64,000 nt of DNA. Source: Pseudomonas turukhanskensis. Its GTDB lineage: Bacteria; Pseudomonadota; Gammaproteobacteria; Pseudomonadales; Pseudomonadaceae. The translations under genes and the position numbers were made by a program. Location: NCBI RefSeq assembly GCF_027922365.1, contig NZ_BSFN01000001.1, forward strand, positions 757,671-821,670, read 5' to 3'. Within the stretch, counting starts at the first letter, position 1. Every line of letters starts with the position of its first letter. Under the pieces are notes generated by a model that was not told the DNA's origin, did not search any database, and worked only from the letters and a program-made list of their open reading frames with translations. Shown piece after piece: positions 26,896-36,311 of this stretch.

Positions 26896-27714
26896 TCACA
26901 CTTCGATTGGCGTATCTGGCAGGTTGCCCCACTCGCCCCAGGAGCCGGCATACGCCTTGACCCGTGGATAGCCCAGCGCCTTGGCCACCAGATAGGTAAA
27001 GCCGGAGCGGTGATGGGTTTGGCAGTGGGTGATGATTTCTTTGTCTTTGCTGATGCCAAGACTTTGCAGAATGGCGGGCATGTCCTGGCGAATGCGTAGG
27101 GCGCGGGTCTGGTCCATGCCGGCGGTCCATTCGAAATTCACGGCACCGGGGATGTGCCCGCCGCGGGCGGCAACCACCTTCTGGCCGCTGTATTCGAGCG
27201 GGCCGCGGGCGTCCCAGATCGCCAGGTCGCTGCTGCCCAGTCGGCTTTGCAGGTATTCGCGCGTGGCGGTCGGGGCATCGTTGATAGGTAGCGCGGCCGG
27301 CGCTTGCGTGCTGGCCGGCGGGACCTCGGTGCTCAGTTCGCGCGCTTCGGCCTGCCAGGCCAGCAGGCCGCCGTCGAGGTAGTGGTACTGGTCGTGGCCG
27401 ATTACATCCAGCAGCCAGATAAAACGGCCTGCCCAGCCGCCGCCTTCATCGTCGTACACCACGTACACGGCGTCAGGGTTGTGGCCCAGTTCCGCGAATA
27501 GCGCTTGCAGGTTGTCGTGCGTTGGCAGCAGGCCTGGCGCGGGCGGTTGGCCAAGCTGGGTGCGCTTGGGGTCGACAAAATAGGCGCCCGGAATATGGCC
27601 TTCGGCGTAGCGGGCAGCGCTGGTGAGATCGACCAGAATCAGCTCGGGCGCATTCAAGCGCGAGGCCAGGTCGGCGGGTTCGATGACCAGGGGCAAACCA
27701 GAGAAGGCAGACAT
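26896..27714 (-). CDS. rhdA: Thiosulfate sulfurtransferase RhdA (tandem rhodanese)
   Basis: RhdA moves sulfane sulfur from thiosulfate to cyanide or thiol acceptors. The 272-residue protein has two rhodanese domains; the N-terminal one is non-catalytic (VVYDDEGGGWAGRF), and the C-terminal one carries the active-site loop CQTHHRSG, the same unusual CQTHHR loop known from Azotobacter/Pseudomonas RhdA. The start at 27714 (MSAFSGLPLVIEPADL) is preceded by GGAGG, which decides it over an upstream in-frame codon. It stands between the HDOD gene and psd. Confidence 0.93.
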   Translation of the reverse strand: MSAFSGLPLVIEPADLASRLNAPELILVDLTSAARYAEGHIPGAYFVDPKRTQLGQPPAPGLLPTHDNLQALFAELGHNPDAVYVVYDDEGGGWAGRFIWLLDVIGHDQYHYLDGGLLAWQAEARELSTEVPPASTQAPAALPINDAPTATREYLQSRLGSSDLAIWDARGPLEYSGQKVVAARGGHIPGAVNFEWTAGMDQTRALRIRQDMPAILQSLGISKDKEIITHCQTHHRSGFTYLVAKALGYPRVKAYAGSWGEWGNLPDTPIEV

Positions 27715-27762
27715 GCATGGCCTCCAGGCCAAATGATAAGGGGGCAAATTGTAGCGGAAAGG

Positions 27763-29283
27763 TTAGCGCCCGCGTTTGGCAAAGCTGGCCAGGGCGCGCT
27801 CGATGCATTGCGATATTTTGCCGAAGGCCTGTACGCAAGGGTCGCTGAGCGGCGCGCCTTGCTGATCGACCACCAGAACCATCACCACTTTGCCGTTATT
27901 GGCGACCGAGCGGATCAGCATATGTTCCCCGGGGAACAGGGCCTTCAACGTGCCGGGCATCAGCGCCGAGAACTGGGCGATGTTGTCCGGGCTCAGGCGC
28001 AGTTGGCCCGGCTGCGCCAACAGGCGTTTGAGCACTTGGCTGTTAGCTGGGTCGAGGGTGAGCGAATGCGCTTCCTTGGGCATGCCCACGGTTTGCTGGG
28101 TGACCAGGCGGGTCTGGGTTTTGTCGGCCAGCAATACCAGGGCGCGGCTCATGCCGCAGGCGTCGATGGCGTCGCGAATGCAGGTTGTCAGTTGCAGCAG
28201 GTTGGCGAAGGCGCTCGGTTCGCGCAGCAACTCGCGGCAGTGCTGTTGCCAGGCAGGCGAGGTGTCTTTGGCAACCGGCGGCGGTGGCGGCACGGCTTGC
28301 AGGTGGCGCGCATTCCATGGCCAGAGCAGGGCGTGAGCGGGGTGCCAGAGGTCGGTGGCCGGGTATTGGCGCACGCTGTTCACCGCTTGTTGGTGGCTCA
28401 GCTGTTGCAGTTCGGCCAGGGGCACTTGCAGGTACAGCGCGGTAAGACGCTGCCAACGCAAGCTATGGGGGCTCTCCCAGGCCTCGTGTGCAGTCAGGGC
28501 CAGGGCGTTGGCAAACAGAATGGTGTTGCCCGGCTGGGTGAGCCAGCGCGCTAACGCCGGGTCTGCATCCAGCAGCCGTTGTTGATGCAACGGTTCTTCA
28601 TTGTTACGGGCGATGTGCAGCGCCTTGGCCAGAAGGCGGCGGTCGCTGGCCAGCAGGCGGTACGCCTGGATTATCCATTCCGGCAGGCGCCAGTGTTCGG
28701 CCAGCGCCAGGCATAGCGAGGGCAAGGACACATTGAACAGCTCGCGCTCAACCTTGTGCGGCGCCTCGCCCAAACCCAATACGCGCGCCTCCCATTTATC
28801 GATCAGCTCGGGATGGGCTGCGGCCAATGGCCACAGAGGCGACAGAAAGAGCAGGCTGCTCCAGTGAATTTCCTGCCACAGCCGCGCCAGGCGATTGGCA
28901 AACAAGCCGCTGGCTTGTTGCGAGGCGTGCAGGCTGATTAGCTGGATCTGGCGCAGGGCCTTGGGGAATTTATCTTCGGCAATCACGGGCAGCCGGCTGA
29001 GCAGCTCTTCGGTGCGTGAGAGCCCTAGCCGGCTAATAGCAACTTCCAGACTTTCCGCCGGCTCGCTTAGGGTGTTGTTACTGCCGTTGGCTTCGCGCAA
29101 TACCACCAATGCCAGTGACGGACTGGCTTCGATTCGCTCGGCTACTTCTCGAAGTGACGTGCTGCTACTGGCAAGGGAGCGCCGCACCCGTTCATGGGTT
29201 GTCGCCAGGATGGGCAGGCGAACTTTATCGAGGTGTTTGACCCAGGTTTTCAGGCTGGAGGGTAGCGGTGGCAAGGTCGACAT
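27763..29283 (-). CDS. HDOD domain protein with C-terminal GAF-like region
   Basis: A 506-residue cytoplasmic protein. Residues about 15-230 fit an HDOD domain, the non-hydrolytic HD relative found in bacterial signalling proteins: LPILATTHERVRRSLASSST, LREVAERIEASPSLALVVLREANG and AISRLGLSRTEELLSRLP are typical helices. The C-terminal 150 residues (AIDACGMSRALVLLADKTQTRLVTQQ, SVANNGKVVMVLVVDQQGAPL) resemble a GAF-type sensor domain. Function is unknown. It is divergent from motA, with a sigma-28-like promoter in the gap, so a motility link is possible but not shown. Confidence 0.82.
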   Translation of the reverse strand: MSTLPPLPSSLKTWVKHLDKVRLPILATTHERVRRSLASSSTSLREVAERIEASPSLALVVLREANGSNNTLSEPAESLEVAISRLGLSRTEELLSRLPVIAEDKFPKALRQIQLISLHASQQASGLFANRLARLWQEIHWSSLLFLSPLWPLAAAHPELIDKWEARVLGLGEAPHKVERELFNVSLPSLCLALAEHWRLPEWIIQAYRLLASDRRLLAKALHIARNNEEPLHQQRLLDADPALARWLTQPGNTILFANALALTAHEAWESPHSLRWQRLTALYLQVPLAELQQLSHQQAVNSVRQYPATDLWHPAHALLWPWNARHLQAVPPPPPVAKDTSPAWQQHCRELLREPSAFANLLQLTTCIRDAIDACGMSRALVLLADKTQTRLVTQQTVGMPKEAHSLTLDPANSQVLKRLLAQPGQLRLSPDNIAQFSALMPGTLKALFPGEHMLIRSVANNGKVVMVLVVDQQGAPLSDPCVQAFGKISQCIERALASFAKRGR

Positions 29284-29319
29284 GTATTTTTAGCCCATTG
29301 GCTTTTAACCTTAACTGGC

Positions 29320-29346
29320 TATAGTCTGGCGTATAAGTTCCGATAA
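29320..29346 (+). promoter_or_regulatory. Sigma-28 (FliA)-like promoter of motAB
   Basis: TATAGTCT (29320-29327), exactly 11 bases, then TCCGATAA (29339-29346) fits the FliA consensus TAAAGTTT-N11-GCCGATAA at 13 of 16 positions, 65 bases before the motA start codon. Confidence 0.6.
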
Positions 29347-29411
29347 TTAGAAGGGCTGATTTTTATAACCCTTCCCTTGGCTGTGTCTTCCTGGCTTTTA
29401 AGTAACTCTCT

Positions 29412-30263
29412 ATGGCAAAAATCATTGGCATCATCGTGGTATTCGCTTCGGTACTGGGCGGGTACATTTTGTCCCACGGTAAAATCGCTGCGCTCATCCA
29501 GCCTTTCGAGGTGATGATCATCGGCGGTGCCGCGTTGGGCGCATTCCTTCAGGCGAACCCCGGCAGCACCTTTATGTCGGTGTTCAAAAAAGCGCTGAAG
29601 ATGTTTGGCAATCGCTTTACCCACGCTTTTTATCTCGAAGTGCTGAGCATGCTCTACGAGATTCTCAACAAGAGTCGCCGCGAGGGCATGATGGCCATCG
29701 AGGCCGATGTGGAAGACCCCGCTGCCAGTGCCATTTTCAGCAAATATCCGGGCCTGCTCAAAGACGCCGGCATGACGGCATTCGTGTGCGACTACTTGCG
29801 CATCATGTCTTCCGGCAACATGGCGCCCCATGAACTTGAAGGTCTGTTCGACATGGAACTGAGCAGCCTCAAGGAAGAACTCGAACACAACTCCCACGCC
29901 GTAACCCGTATTGCCGACGGCTTGCCAGGTTTCGGTATCGTGGCTGCGGTACTGGGTATCGTGGTGACTATGGCCCTGCTCGGTCAGGTTGAGCAGTCGG
30001 CCCTCGGCCAACACGTAGGTGCGGCGCTGGTGGGTACCTTCCTCGGTATTCTTGCCGCGTACGGGTTTTTCGGCCCATTGGCGACCTGCCTTGAGCACGA
30101 TGCCAAGGAAGAGCTGAACGTATACGAAGCGATAAAGGCGTCCCTGGTTGCGTCGGCGTCCGGTATGCCGCCGTCGCTGGCCGTCGAATTTGGCCGCAAG
30201 GTGCTGTTCCCTGCGCACCGGCCAAGTTTCAGCGAGCTGGAACAAGCGATTCGCGGCCGCTGA
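29412..30263 (+). CDS. motA: Flagellar stator protein MotA
   Basis: MotA forms the ring of the ion-driven stator around MotB and pushes on FliG. The 283-residue protein has four membrane helices: IIGIIVVFASVLGGYIL and MIIGGAALGAFLQAN near the N terminus, and FGIVAAVLGIVVTMALLG and LVGTFLGILAAYGFFGPLA in the second half, with a large cytoplasmic loop between them containing the charged FliG-contact region (LSMLYEILNKSRREGMMAIE). Length equals the H+-type MotA of this group. motB starts three bases after its stop, so the two are translationally coupled. Confidence 0.96.
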   Translation: MAKIIGIIVVFASVLGGYILSHGKIAALIQPFEVMIIGGAALGAFLQANPGSTFMSVFKKALKMFGNRFTHAFYLEVLSMLYEILNKSRREGMMAIEADVEDPAASAIFSKYPGLLKDAGMTAFVCDYLRIMSSGNMAPHELEGLFDMELSSLKEELEHNSHAVTRIADGLPGFGIVAAVLGIVVTMALLGQVEQSALGQHVGAALVGTFLGILAAYGFFGPLATCLEHDAKEELNVYEAIKASLVASASGMPPSLAVEFGRKVLFPAHRPSFSELEQAIRGR

Positions 30264-30266
30264 TAG

Positions 30267-31295
30267 ATGGATAACAACCAACCCATCATCGTCAAGCGGG
30301 TCAAGAAGTTTGCCGCTGGCCACCACGGTGGCGCCTGGAAAATCGCCTTTGCCGACTTTGCCGTGGCGATGATGGCGTTCTTTCTGGTGCTGTGGCTGAT
30401 GTCATCGGCCACGCCCGAACAGAAGAAAGCCATCTCCGGCTACTTCCAGGACCCGGTCGGTTTCAGCGAAAGTGCCAGCCCCTATGTCATCGATCTCGGC
30501 GGTACGCCCACGCCTGCGCCAGACAAGACCCTTAACCCGGAAGTAAAAGACGCCAAGGCCGCCACCGACACCGCGTCCGACACCGACAGTGATATTGCGC
30601 CAAGCGAAACTCAGGCCGAGAACATCGCGGAAAAACTCGAGAAAGAGCGCCTGGAATTGCTGTTGCAAGAGCTGCAGAACAAGGTCAACGAGAACCCGCA
30701 GTTGCAGCGTTTCAAGGACCAGATCCTGTTTGAAATCACCCAGGACGGGTTGCGGATCCAGATCATGGACGCGGCCAACCGGCCGATGTTCGACAGCGGT
30801 AGCGCGCGCCTGCAGCCGTATTTCGAAGACATCCTGATCGCCATGTCCGATACCATTAAAGCGGTGCCGAACAAGATCAGCATCAGCGGCCACACCGATG
30901 CCGAGCCTTTTGTGGGGCGCGGTGATTACGGCAACTGGGAGTTGTCGGCCGAGCGCGCCAACGCCGCGCGCCGCACCTTGGTCGCAGGCAGTTATCCTGA
31001 AGACCAGATTGCCCGCGTAGTGGGTTATGCCTCCTCGGCACTGTTTGACCGTGAAGACCCGATGAACCCCGTGAACCGGCGTATCGACATTATCGTGCTG
31101 ACCAAAAAGGCTCAGCGTGCGATCGAAGGCTCGCAAGGCGAAGGCGAGGCTACGCCGCCGCCGGCCGAGGGGGCGCCGGTAACGCCCGCGCCGGGTGCCG
31201 CGCCCGCTGCGCAAACAACACCGGAGCAGCTCCAGGAAAAGCTAAACGTGTTTGATAACGGCGCGCTAAAGCTGGATCAGGCACGGGAGAATTAA
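30267..31295 (+). CDS. motB: Flagellar stator protein MotB
   Basis: MotB anchors the stator to peptidoglycan and carries the ion path. The 342-residue protein has a short basic cytoplasmic tail, a single membrane helix FAVAMMAFFLVLWLMSSA preceded by the ion-binding Asp30 in IAFADF, a periplasmic plug/linker, and an OmpA-like peptidoglycan-binding domain around ISGHTDAEPF and NWELSAERANAARRTL. The C-terminal tail is Ala/Pro-rich. It is the second gene of the motAB operon and ends at a strong bidirectional terminator. Confidence 0.96.
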   Translation: MDNNQPIIVKRVKKFAAGHHGGAWKIAFADFAVAMMAFFLVLWLMSSATPEQKKAISGYFQDPVGFSESASPYVIDLGGTPTPAPDKTLNPEVKDAKAATDTASDTDSDIAPSETQAENIAEKLEKERLELLLQELQNKVNENPQLQRFKDQILFEITQDGLRIQIMDAANRPMFDSGSARLQPYFEDILIAMSDTIKAVPNKISISGHTDAEPFVGRGDYGNWELSAERANAARRTLVAGSYPEDQIARVVGYASSALFDREDPMNPVNRRIDIIVLTKKAQRAIEGSQGEGEATPPPAEGAPVTPAPGAAPAAQTTPEQLQEKLNVFDNGALKLDQAREN

Positions 31296-31347
31296 AAACC
31301 TGCTTTAGGTTTTGTGCGCAAAGCGCACCGAGCGATCTTGAGCTCCA

Positions 31348-31381
31348 CCAAAAAGGCCGCGTCGATACGCGGCCTTTTTGG
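31348..31381. terminator. Bidirectional terminator between motB and rsgA
   Basis: Inverted repeat CCAAAAAGGCCGCGT / ACGCGGCCTTTTTGG with a short loop; T-runs on both strands serve the convergent motB and rsgA. Confidence 0.92.
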
Positions 31382-31383
31382 TT

Positions 31384-32415
31384 TCAGTAATCCTGCTCGG
31401 GCAGGGTGGAAATGATGTGCCGGTAGCTGGCCATCCGTTGGGGTTGGATGCGCCCCTCTTCCAGCGCCTTGAGCAGCGCACAGCCCGGCTCGCGGTCATG
31501 CTTGCAGTCACGGAAACGGCAGCGGCCCAGCAGGTCGTGGAACTCAATAAACCCAGCTTCCACATCATCACGGCTCACGTGCACCAGGCCAAATTCCCGA
31601 ATGCCGGGGGAGTCGATCAATTCACCGCCATTGGGGAAGTGGAACAACCGCGCGGTGGTGGTGGTGTGGGTGCCCTTGCCGGTCAGTTCGGACAGCGGGC
31701 CGACGCGGGTATCCACTTCCGGCAGCAGGCTGTTGACCAACGACGACTTGCCAACGCCCGACTGACCGACGAACACACTCACATGCCCATCGAGCTCTGC
31801 CTGCAGCAATTGCATGCCGTTACCATGGTGCGCGGACACTTCCAGCAGGGGGTAGCCCAGCTGGCGGTAAACGCCTAGGAGGGCATTCAAGGCGACGGCG
31901 TTCTTGTCGTCGATCAGGTCGGCCTTGTTCAGTAGCAACAAGGGGCGAATGCCCGCGTGCTCGGCCGCTACCAGGTAGCGGTCGATCAGGTTGGCGTGGG
32001 GTTCGGGCAGCGGCGCGAAGACAATCACGATCAGGTCGACGTTGGAAGCCACCGGTTTCAATTGGCCGCGGGTGTCTGGTCGGCACAGTTCGGTTTTGCG
32101 CGGCAGCTGCGCCACGATTACGCCGATGCCCTGGTTGCCGGCGCGCCAGACCACCTGGTCGCCGGTGACCAGTGCAGGCAGGTTGGCGCGTAGATGGCAG
32201 CGGAAGACCTGGCCAGCCAATTCGCCTTCAAGCGCTTCAACTTCCACTTGCACGCCGAAGTGGGCGATGACCAGGCCCAGTTGCTCGGGGCCCAGGTCGC
32301 CGCCTTCCAGCGCTTCCAGCGACTGCGACTCGCGCTTGGCGGCGCGGGCAGCGCGCTCGCCTTGAATCTTCTCGATGCGCCAGTTCTGGCGACGGTTGAG
32401 CTGGCGTTTGGCCAT
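31384..32415 (-). CDS. rsgA: Small-subunit biogenesis GTPase RsgA
   Basis: RsgA is a circularly permuted GTPase that tests and releases factors from the maturing 30S subunit. The 343-residue protein has an N-terminal OB fold, G4 (LLLNKADL) before G1 ([15 protein letters not shown]) and G3 ([10 protein letters not shown]), the order diagnostic for the family, and a C-terminal zinc knuckle [19 protein letters not shown] 32415 is selected because GGAAG precedes it and [18 protein letters not shown] is the conserved N terminus; an in-frame codon 45 bases upstream is not needed. It is divergent from orn. Confidence 0.95.
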   Translation of the reverse strand: MAKRQLNRRQNWRIEKIQGERAARAAKRESQSLEALEGGDLGPEQLGLVIAHFGVQVEVEALEGELAGQVFRCHLRANLPALVTGDQVVWRAGNQGIGVIVAQLPRKTELCRPDTRGQLKPVASNVDLIVIVFAPLPEPHANLIDRYLVAAEHAGIRPLLLLNKADLIDDKNAVALNALLGVYRQLGYPLLEVSAHHGNGMQLLQAELDGHVSVFVGQSGVGKSSLVNSLLPEVDTRVGPLSELTGKGTHTTTTARLFHFPNGGELIDSPGIREFGLVHVSRDDVEAGFIEFHDLLGRCRFRDCKHDREPGCALLKALEEGRIQPQRMASYRHIISTLPEQDY

Positions 32416-32554
32416 GGGGCTTCCGGATAGAGGAGTTACAAATACAGGACCTGGCAACAAGCCAGGTGGCCGGCGAGTTTAGCACGCCGCTCAAGTTCGC
32501 CGCCGGGCGCCGTAGCTGAGCTAAACTGCTCAGCTACGTTCGAGGAGCCCCATC

Positions 32555-33100
32555 ATGCAAAACCCGCAGAACCTGATCTGGATCGATCTGGAAATGACCG
32601 GCCTGGAGCCGGAAACCGATGTGATCATTGAAATGGCCACCATCGTCACCGACAGCAATCTCAATGTGCTGGCTGAAGGCCCGGTGATTGCCGTGCACCA
32701 GAGTGATGAGGTGTTGGCAGCCATGGATGAATGGTGCACCCGTACCCACGGCGAAAGCGGGCTGACTCAGCGCGTGCGCGACAGCAAGGTCAGCGCCCAG
32801 GAGGCCGAGGCGCAGACCATCGCGTTTCTAGAGCAGTGGGTACCAAAGGGCAAATCGCCCATCTGCGGCAACAGCATTGGCCAGGACCGTCGCTTCCTGT
32901 ACCGCTACATGCCGAACCTGGAAGCTTACTTCCACTACCGCTACCTCGACGTTTCTACCCTGAAAGAGCTGGTAACCCGCTGGGCGCCGCAGATTCGTGA
33001 TGGTTTCAGCAAGAAGGGCAGTCACCTGGCGCTGGACGATATCTACGACTCGATTGCCGAGCTTAAGTACTACCGCGAGCATTTCATCAAGAAATTTTAA
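32555..33100 (+). CDS. orn: Oligoribonuclease Orn
   Basis: Orn degrades 2-5 nt RNAs, including pGpG, the product of c-di-GMP breakdown, so it closes the c-di-GMP pathway represented elsewhere in this window. The 181-residue DEDDh exonuclease has Asp and Glu in [11 protein letters not shown], the second Asp in [11 protein letters not shown], and the His-Asp pair in [13 protein letters not shown]. Length is exactly that of the E. coli enzyme. GAGGAG precedes the ATG. It is divergent from rsgA and followed by a 91-bp repeat. Confidence 0.97.
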   Translation: MQNPQNLIWIDLEMTGLEPETDVIIEMATIVTDSNLNVLAEGPVIAVHQSDEVLAAMDEWCTRTHGESGLTQRVRDSKVSAQEAEAQTIAFLEQWVPKGKSPICGNSIGQDRRFLYRYMPNLEAYFHYRYLDVSTLKELVTRWAPQIRDGFSKKGSHLALDDIYDSIAELKYYREHFIKKF

Positions 33101-33109
33101 ATGCCCCAG

Positions 33110-33200
33110 CCGTCGTTCCCGCGCAGTCGGGAACCCAGGATTTTGCGGCGAGCAACGTTACCTGGCCCAGTCTGGATCCCCGCGTGCGTGGGGATGACGG
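33110..33200. repeat. 91-bp inverted-repeat element after orn
   Basis: The ends CCGTCGTTCCC and GGGGATGACGG are imperfect inverted repeats (9 of 11), and each end carries its own small hairpin (TTCCCGCGCAGTCGGGAA and TCCCCGCGTGCGTGGGGA). The layout is that of the small non-coding repeats with GTCATTCCCGC ends that are common in proteobacteria. It lies between convergent orn and queG and may act as their terminator. Confidence 0.75.
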
Positions 33201-33220
33201 TGTTAGCGGATCGTTTGCCG

Positions 33221-34282
33221 TTAACGCCCGTGTTGCGCCAACGCCCATTGCACATGCTCGCGCACCATCTCCGAGGCATCCTCCCGCCGCGCCTCCAGCG
33301 CTTGCAACACCGGAATGCTGGACGGCGCATTGCCCAACCCCACCGCCAGGTTGCGCAGCCACCGCTCATAACCGGCACGGCGCAGGGGCGAGCCCTCGGT
33401 GCGGCGGAGAAACTCTTCCTCACTCCAGCGAAACAGTTCGGCCAATTGCGCGTTGTCCAAACTATGTCGCGGCTGAAAGTCACCCTGCTCGGTCGGGCGC
33501 GCGAAGCGGTTCCATGGACACACGATCTGGCAGTCGTCGCAGCCAAATACCCGATTGCCAATCAGCGGCCGCAACTCGGTGGGAATCGGCCCTTTCAGTT
33601 CGATGGTCAGGTAGGAAATGCAGCGCCGCGCATCCAGCACATAGGGGCCGACAAAGGCATTGGTGGGGCAGATATCCAGGCACGCGGTGCAACGGCCGCA
33701 GTGTTCTGTGGTGGTGGGTTCATCGACCGGCAGCGGCAAGTCGACAAACAATTCGCCGAGAAAGAAATAGCTGCCGGCTTTGCGGTTGAGCACCAGCGTA
33801 TTTTTGCCGATCCAGCCCAGGCCGGCCTGTTCGGCGATGGCTTTTTCCAACACCGGGGCACTGTCGACAAAGGCGCGATAGCCAAACGGGCCGATGGCCT
33901 GCTGAATGCGCTCGGCCAACTGTTGCAGGCGCTTGCGGATCAGTTTGTGGTAATCGCGGCCCAGGGCATAGCGCGATACATAAGCCGTTTCCTTTTCGCC
34001 CAGACGCTGGGCCATCAGTGTGTCGCCCGGCAGGTAGTCCATGCGTAGCGACACCACCCGCAGCGTGCCGGGCACCAGCTCATCGGGGTGCGAGCGTTTG
34101 CTGCCGTGCGCGCCCATATAGTCCATTTCGCCGTGGTAACCGGCCGCCAGCCAGCGCTCCAGATGCGCCTCGTGCTCGCCCAGCTCCAGACCGGCAATGC
34201 CGACCTGCTGAAAGCCAAGCTCGCGGCCCCAGTCTTTGATCGACTGGGACAGGGCAACGAGATCGAGGGAAGGGGAGGACAT
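33221..34282 (-). CDS. queG: Epoxyqueuosine reductase QueG
   Basis: QueG performs the last step of queuosine synthesis in tRNA, reducing epoxyqueuosine with a cobalamin and two [4Fe-4S] clusters. The 353-residue protein has both ferredoxin motifs, CGRCTACLDICPT and CDDCQIVCPW, and the catalytic Asp region FVDSAPVLEKAIAEQAGLGWIGKN. The C-terminal HEAT-like repeats bind tRNA. The start ATG 34282 (MSSPSLDLVALSQSIKDWGREL) is the family one; the frame is open upstream but reads as basic non-coding residues. It is divergent from nnr, 62 bp apart. Confidence 0.95.
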   Translation of the reverse strand: MSSPSLDLVALSQSIKDWGRELGFQQVGIAGLELGEHEAHLERWLAAGYHGEMDYMGAHGSKRSHPDELVPGTLRVVSLRMDYLPGDTLMAQRLGEKETAYVSRYALGRDYHKLIRKRLQQLAERIQQAIGPFGYRAFVDSAPVLEKAIAEQAGLGWIGKNTLVLNRKAGSYFFLGELFVDLPLPVDEPTTTEHCGRCTACLDICPTNAFVGPYVLDARRCISYLTIELKGPIPTELRPLIGNRVFGCDDCQIVCPWNRFARPTEQGDFQPRHSLDNAQLAELFRWSEEEFLRRTEGSPLRRAGYERWLRNLAVGLGNAPSSIPVLQALEARREDASEMVREHVQWALAQHGR

Positions 34283-34344
34283 GGCAACAGGCAACCGGGG
34301 CGGACGTGCGTATAATTCTGCCAGACATCCGAGCTGACTGACGC

Positions 34345-35844
34345 ATGCCGTATTCCAACGACCTACTGCCCACCGCTTTGCACAGTGCCGCCCAGGTGCG
34401 TGATCTCGACGCCCGCCTGATTGCCGCAGGCACGCCTGGCTTCGATTTGATGGAGCGCGCAGCCCATGCCGCCTGGCGGGCGCTTCGCCGACGCTGGCCG
34501 CAGCAGCAAGCCGTGACGGTGTTGGCCGGGCACGGCAACAACGCTGGTGATGCGTACTTGCTGGCCGCCCTGGCCCAGCGTGCCGGTTGGCAGGTTCACT
34601 GTTATGCCGTGGGCGACCCGGCGAAGCTGGCGGGCGATGCCGCGTCGGCCCATGCCGCCGCGTTGCAGGCCGGAGTGACGCCACACCCTTGGCATGACGG
34701 GGCGACATTGCTCGGCGTGCTGGTTGATGGCTTGCTCGGTACCGGCCTCAGCGGCGAGGTGCGCGCGCCCTACGCCCAGGTTATCCAGCAGATCAATGCC
34801 GCCGGCTTGCCGGTGCTGGCGCTGGATGTGCCGTCGGGCCTGTGTGCTGACACCGGTATGGCGCTCGGTGCTGCCGTGCGCGCCGACCTGACCGTGACCT
34901 TTATCGGTTTGAAGATTGGCCTGTTCACGGGAGAGGCTCCGGCGCTGGTTGGCGAGCTGGTGTTCGATGATCTGCAGGCGGATGCCGAGGTGGTGGCGCA
35001 AACCGCCGTCACCGCTCAGCGCCTGGCTTGTGCCAACCTGCCGCCGTTGGCGCCGCGTTTGCCGACGGCGCACAAAGGTCAGTTCGGTCAGGTGCTGGTG
35101 GTGGGCGGCGACCGTGGCTTCGGTGGTGCTGCGCTGCTGACGGCGCAAAGCGCGTTGCGCTGCGGCGCCGGCATGGTATCGCTGGCGACCCGCCCCGAGC
35201 ATGTGCCCGCCGCGCTGGTGCGTCGCCCGGAGATAATGAGCGCCGGTGTCAGTTCGGCGAATCAGCTGTTGGCCCTGGTCAAGCGCGCCACTGTGTTGGT
35301 GGTTGGCCCTGGTCTCGGGCAGGAGGCGTGGGGGCGCAGTCTGTTTTCGGTGGCCCGCAGCGCCGAGTTGCCCCAGGTATGGGATGCCGATGCATTGAAT
35401 CGGCTGGCCGCAGCGCCGGCCCCGCTGCCGGCTAATTGCGTCATTACTCCGCACCCGGGCGAAGCGGCGCGGCTGCTGAGTTTGTCTACCGCGCAGGTCC
35501 AGGCCAACCGTCCCGCTGCGGCCCATGCCCTGGCGCAGAAGTATGCCGTGGTGGCCGTGCTGAAAGGCGCTGGCAGCCTGATTGCGGCCCCGGATGGTCG
35601 CCTGAGCCTGTGCAATCACGGTCATCCGGCGATGGCCGGTGCCGGGCTGGGCGATGTGCTGGCGGGTGTGATTGGCGCGTTGCTGGCTCAGGGTATGCCG
35701 GCTTTCGAGGCCGCTTGCCTGGGCGTCTGGTTGCACGCCCGGGCAGGCGAACAGTTGGGCGAGCAGGGCCGTGGCCTCGCCGCCAGTGATTTGATTGGAG
35801 TGATTCGTGGGCTATTGCAGGAACAGTCGCCATGCCTGAGTTGA
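34345..35844 (+). CDS. nnr: Bifunctional NAD(P)H-hydrate epimerase / ADP-dependent dehydratase
   Basis: This protein repairs hydrated NAD(P)H. The N-terminal YjeF domain (about 1-215, with LAGHGNNAGDAYLLAA, DGLLGTGLSG and DVPSGLCADTG) epimerises the R form, and the C-terminal ribokinase-like domain (about 225-499, with VVGGDRGFGGAALLTAQSAL, VVGPGLGQ, ITPHPGEAARLL and GHPAMAGAGLGDVLAGVIGALLAQG) dehydrates the S form using ADP. The 499 residues match the usual fused length. The stop overlaps the start of tsaE by 13 bases, so it begins the nnr-tsaE-amiB-mutL-miaA-hfq cluster. Confidence 0.94.
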   Translation: MPYSNDLLPTALHSAAQVRDLDARLIAAGTPGFDLMERAAHAAWRALRRRWPQQQAVTVLAGHGNNAGDAYLLAALAQRAGWQVHCYAVGDPAKLAGDAASAHAAALQAGVTPHPWHDGATLLGVLVDGLLGTGLSGEVRAPYAQVIQQINAAGLPVLALDVPSGLCADTGMALGAAVRADLTVTFIGLKIGLFTGEAPALVGELVFDDLQADAEVVAQTAVTAQRLACANLPPLAPRLPTAHKGQFGQVLVVGGDRGFGGAALLTAQSALRCGAGMVSLATRPEHVPAALVRRPEIMSAGVSSANQLLALVKRATVLVVGPGLGQEAWGRSLFSVARSAELPQVWDADALNRLAAAPAPLPANCVITPHPGEAARLLSLSTAQVQANRPAAAHALAQKYAVVAVLKGAGSLIAAPDGRLSLCNHGHPAMAGAGLGDVLAGVIGALLAQGMPAFEAACLGVWLHARAGEQLGEQGRGLAASDLIGVIRGLLQEQSPCLS

Positions 35845-36311
35845 ATGTGGATATCTATAAAGCAGACGAAGCGTCGATGCTGGAGCTGGGGGCGCGTATC
35901 GCTGAAGTGACCGGCGGGCGTGGCATCATTTACCTGCACGGTGACCTTGGCGCCGGCAAAACCACCCTGTCGCGCGGCATTATTCGCGGCCTTGGCCATA
36001 GCGGTGCGGTGAAAAGTCCGACCTTTACCCTGGTCGAACCCTACGAGCTCGGCGAGGTGCGCGCCTACCACTTCGACCTTTACCGCCTGGCCGACCCTGA
36101 GGAGCTGGAGTTTCTTGGCATCCGCGATTATTTCGAAGGCGATGCCCTGTGCCTGATCGAATGGCCGCAGCGCGGAGCGGGCGTTTTGCCAAAGGCGGAC
36201 ATGGACATTACCATTAGCCCCCATAAGAGCGGGCGCCTGCTGTGTTTTACGCCGCATAACGGATTGGGCGAGGCCTGGTGTGCCGCCTTAGCCAAATACG
36301 AGAAAGCATGA
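35832..36311 (+). CDS. tsaE: tRNA t6A-synthesis ATPase TsaE
   Basis: TsaE is the small ATPase that resets the TsaB-TsaD complex in N6-threonylcarbamoyl-adenosine formation on tRNA. The 159-residue product has a Walker A loop in YLHGDLGAGKTTLSRGIIRGLG, a switch-like SPTFTLVEPYE segment, and YHFDLYRLADPEELEFLGIRDYF, all diagnostic. It overlaps nnr by 13 bases and its stop overlaps the amiB start (ATGA), which points to translational coupling on both sides. Confidence 0.95.
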   Translation: MPELNVDIYKADEASMLELGARIAEVTGGRGIIYLHGDLGAGKTTLSRGIIRGLGHSGAVKSPTFTLVEPYELGEVRAYHFDLYRLADPEELEFLGIRDYFEGDALCLIEWPQRGAGVLPKADMDITISPHKSGRLLCFTPHNGLGEAWCAALAKYEKA

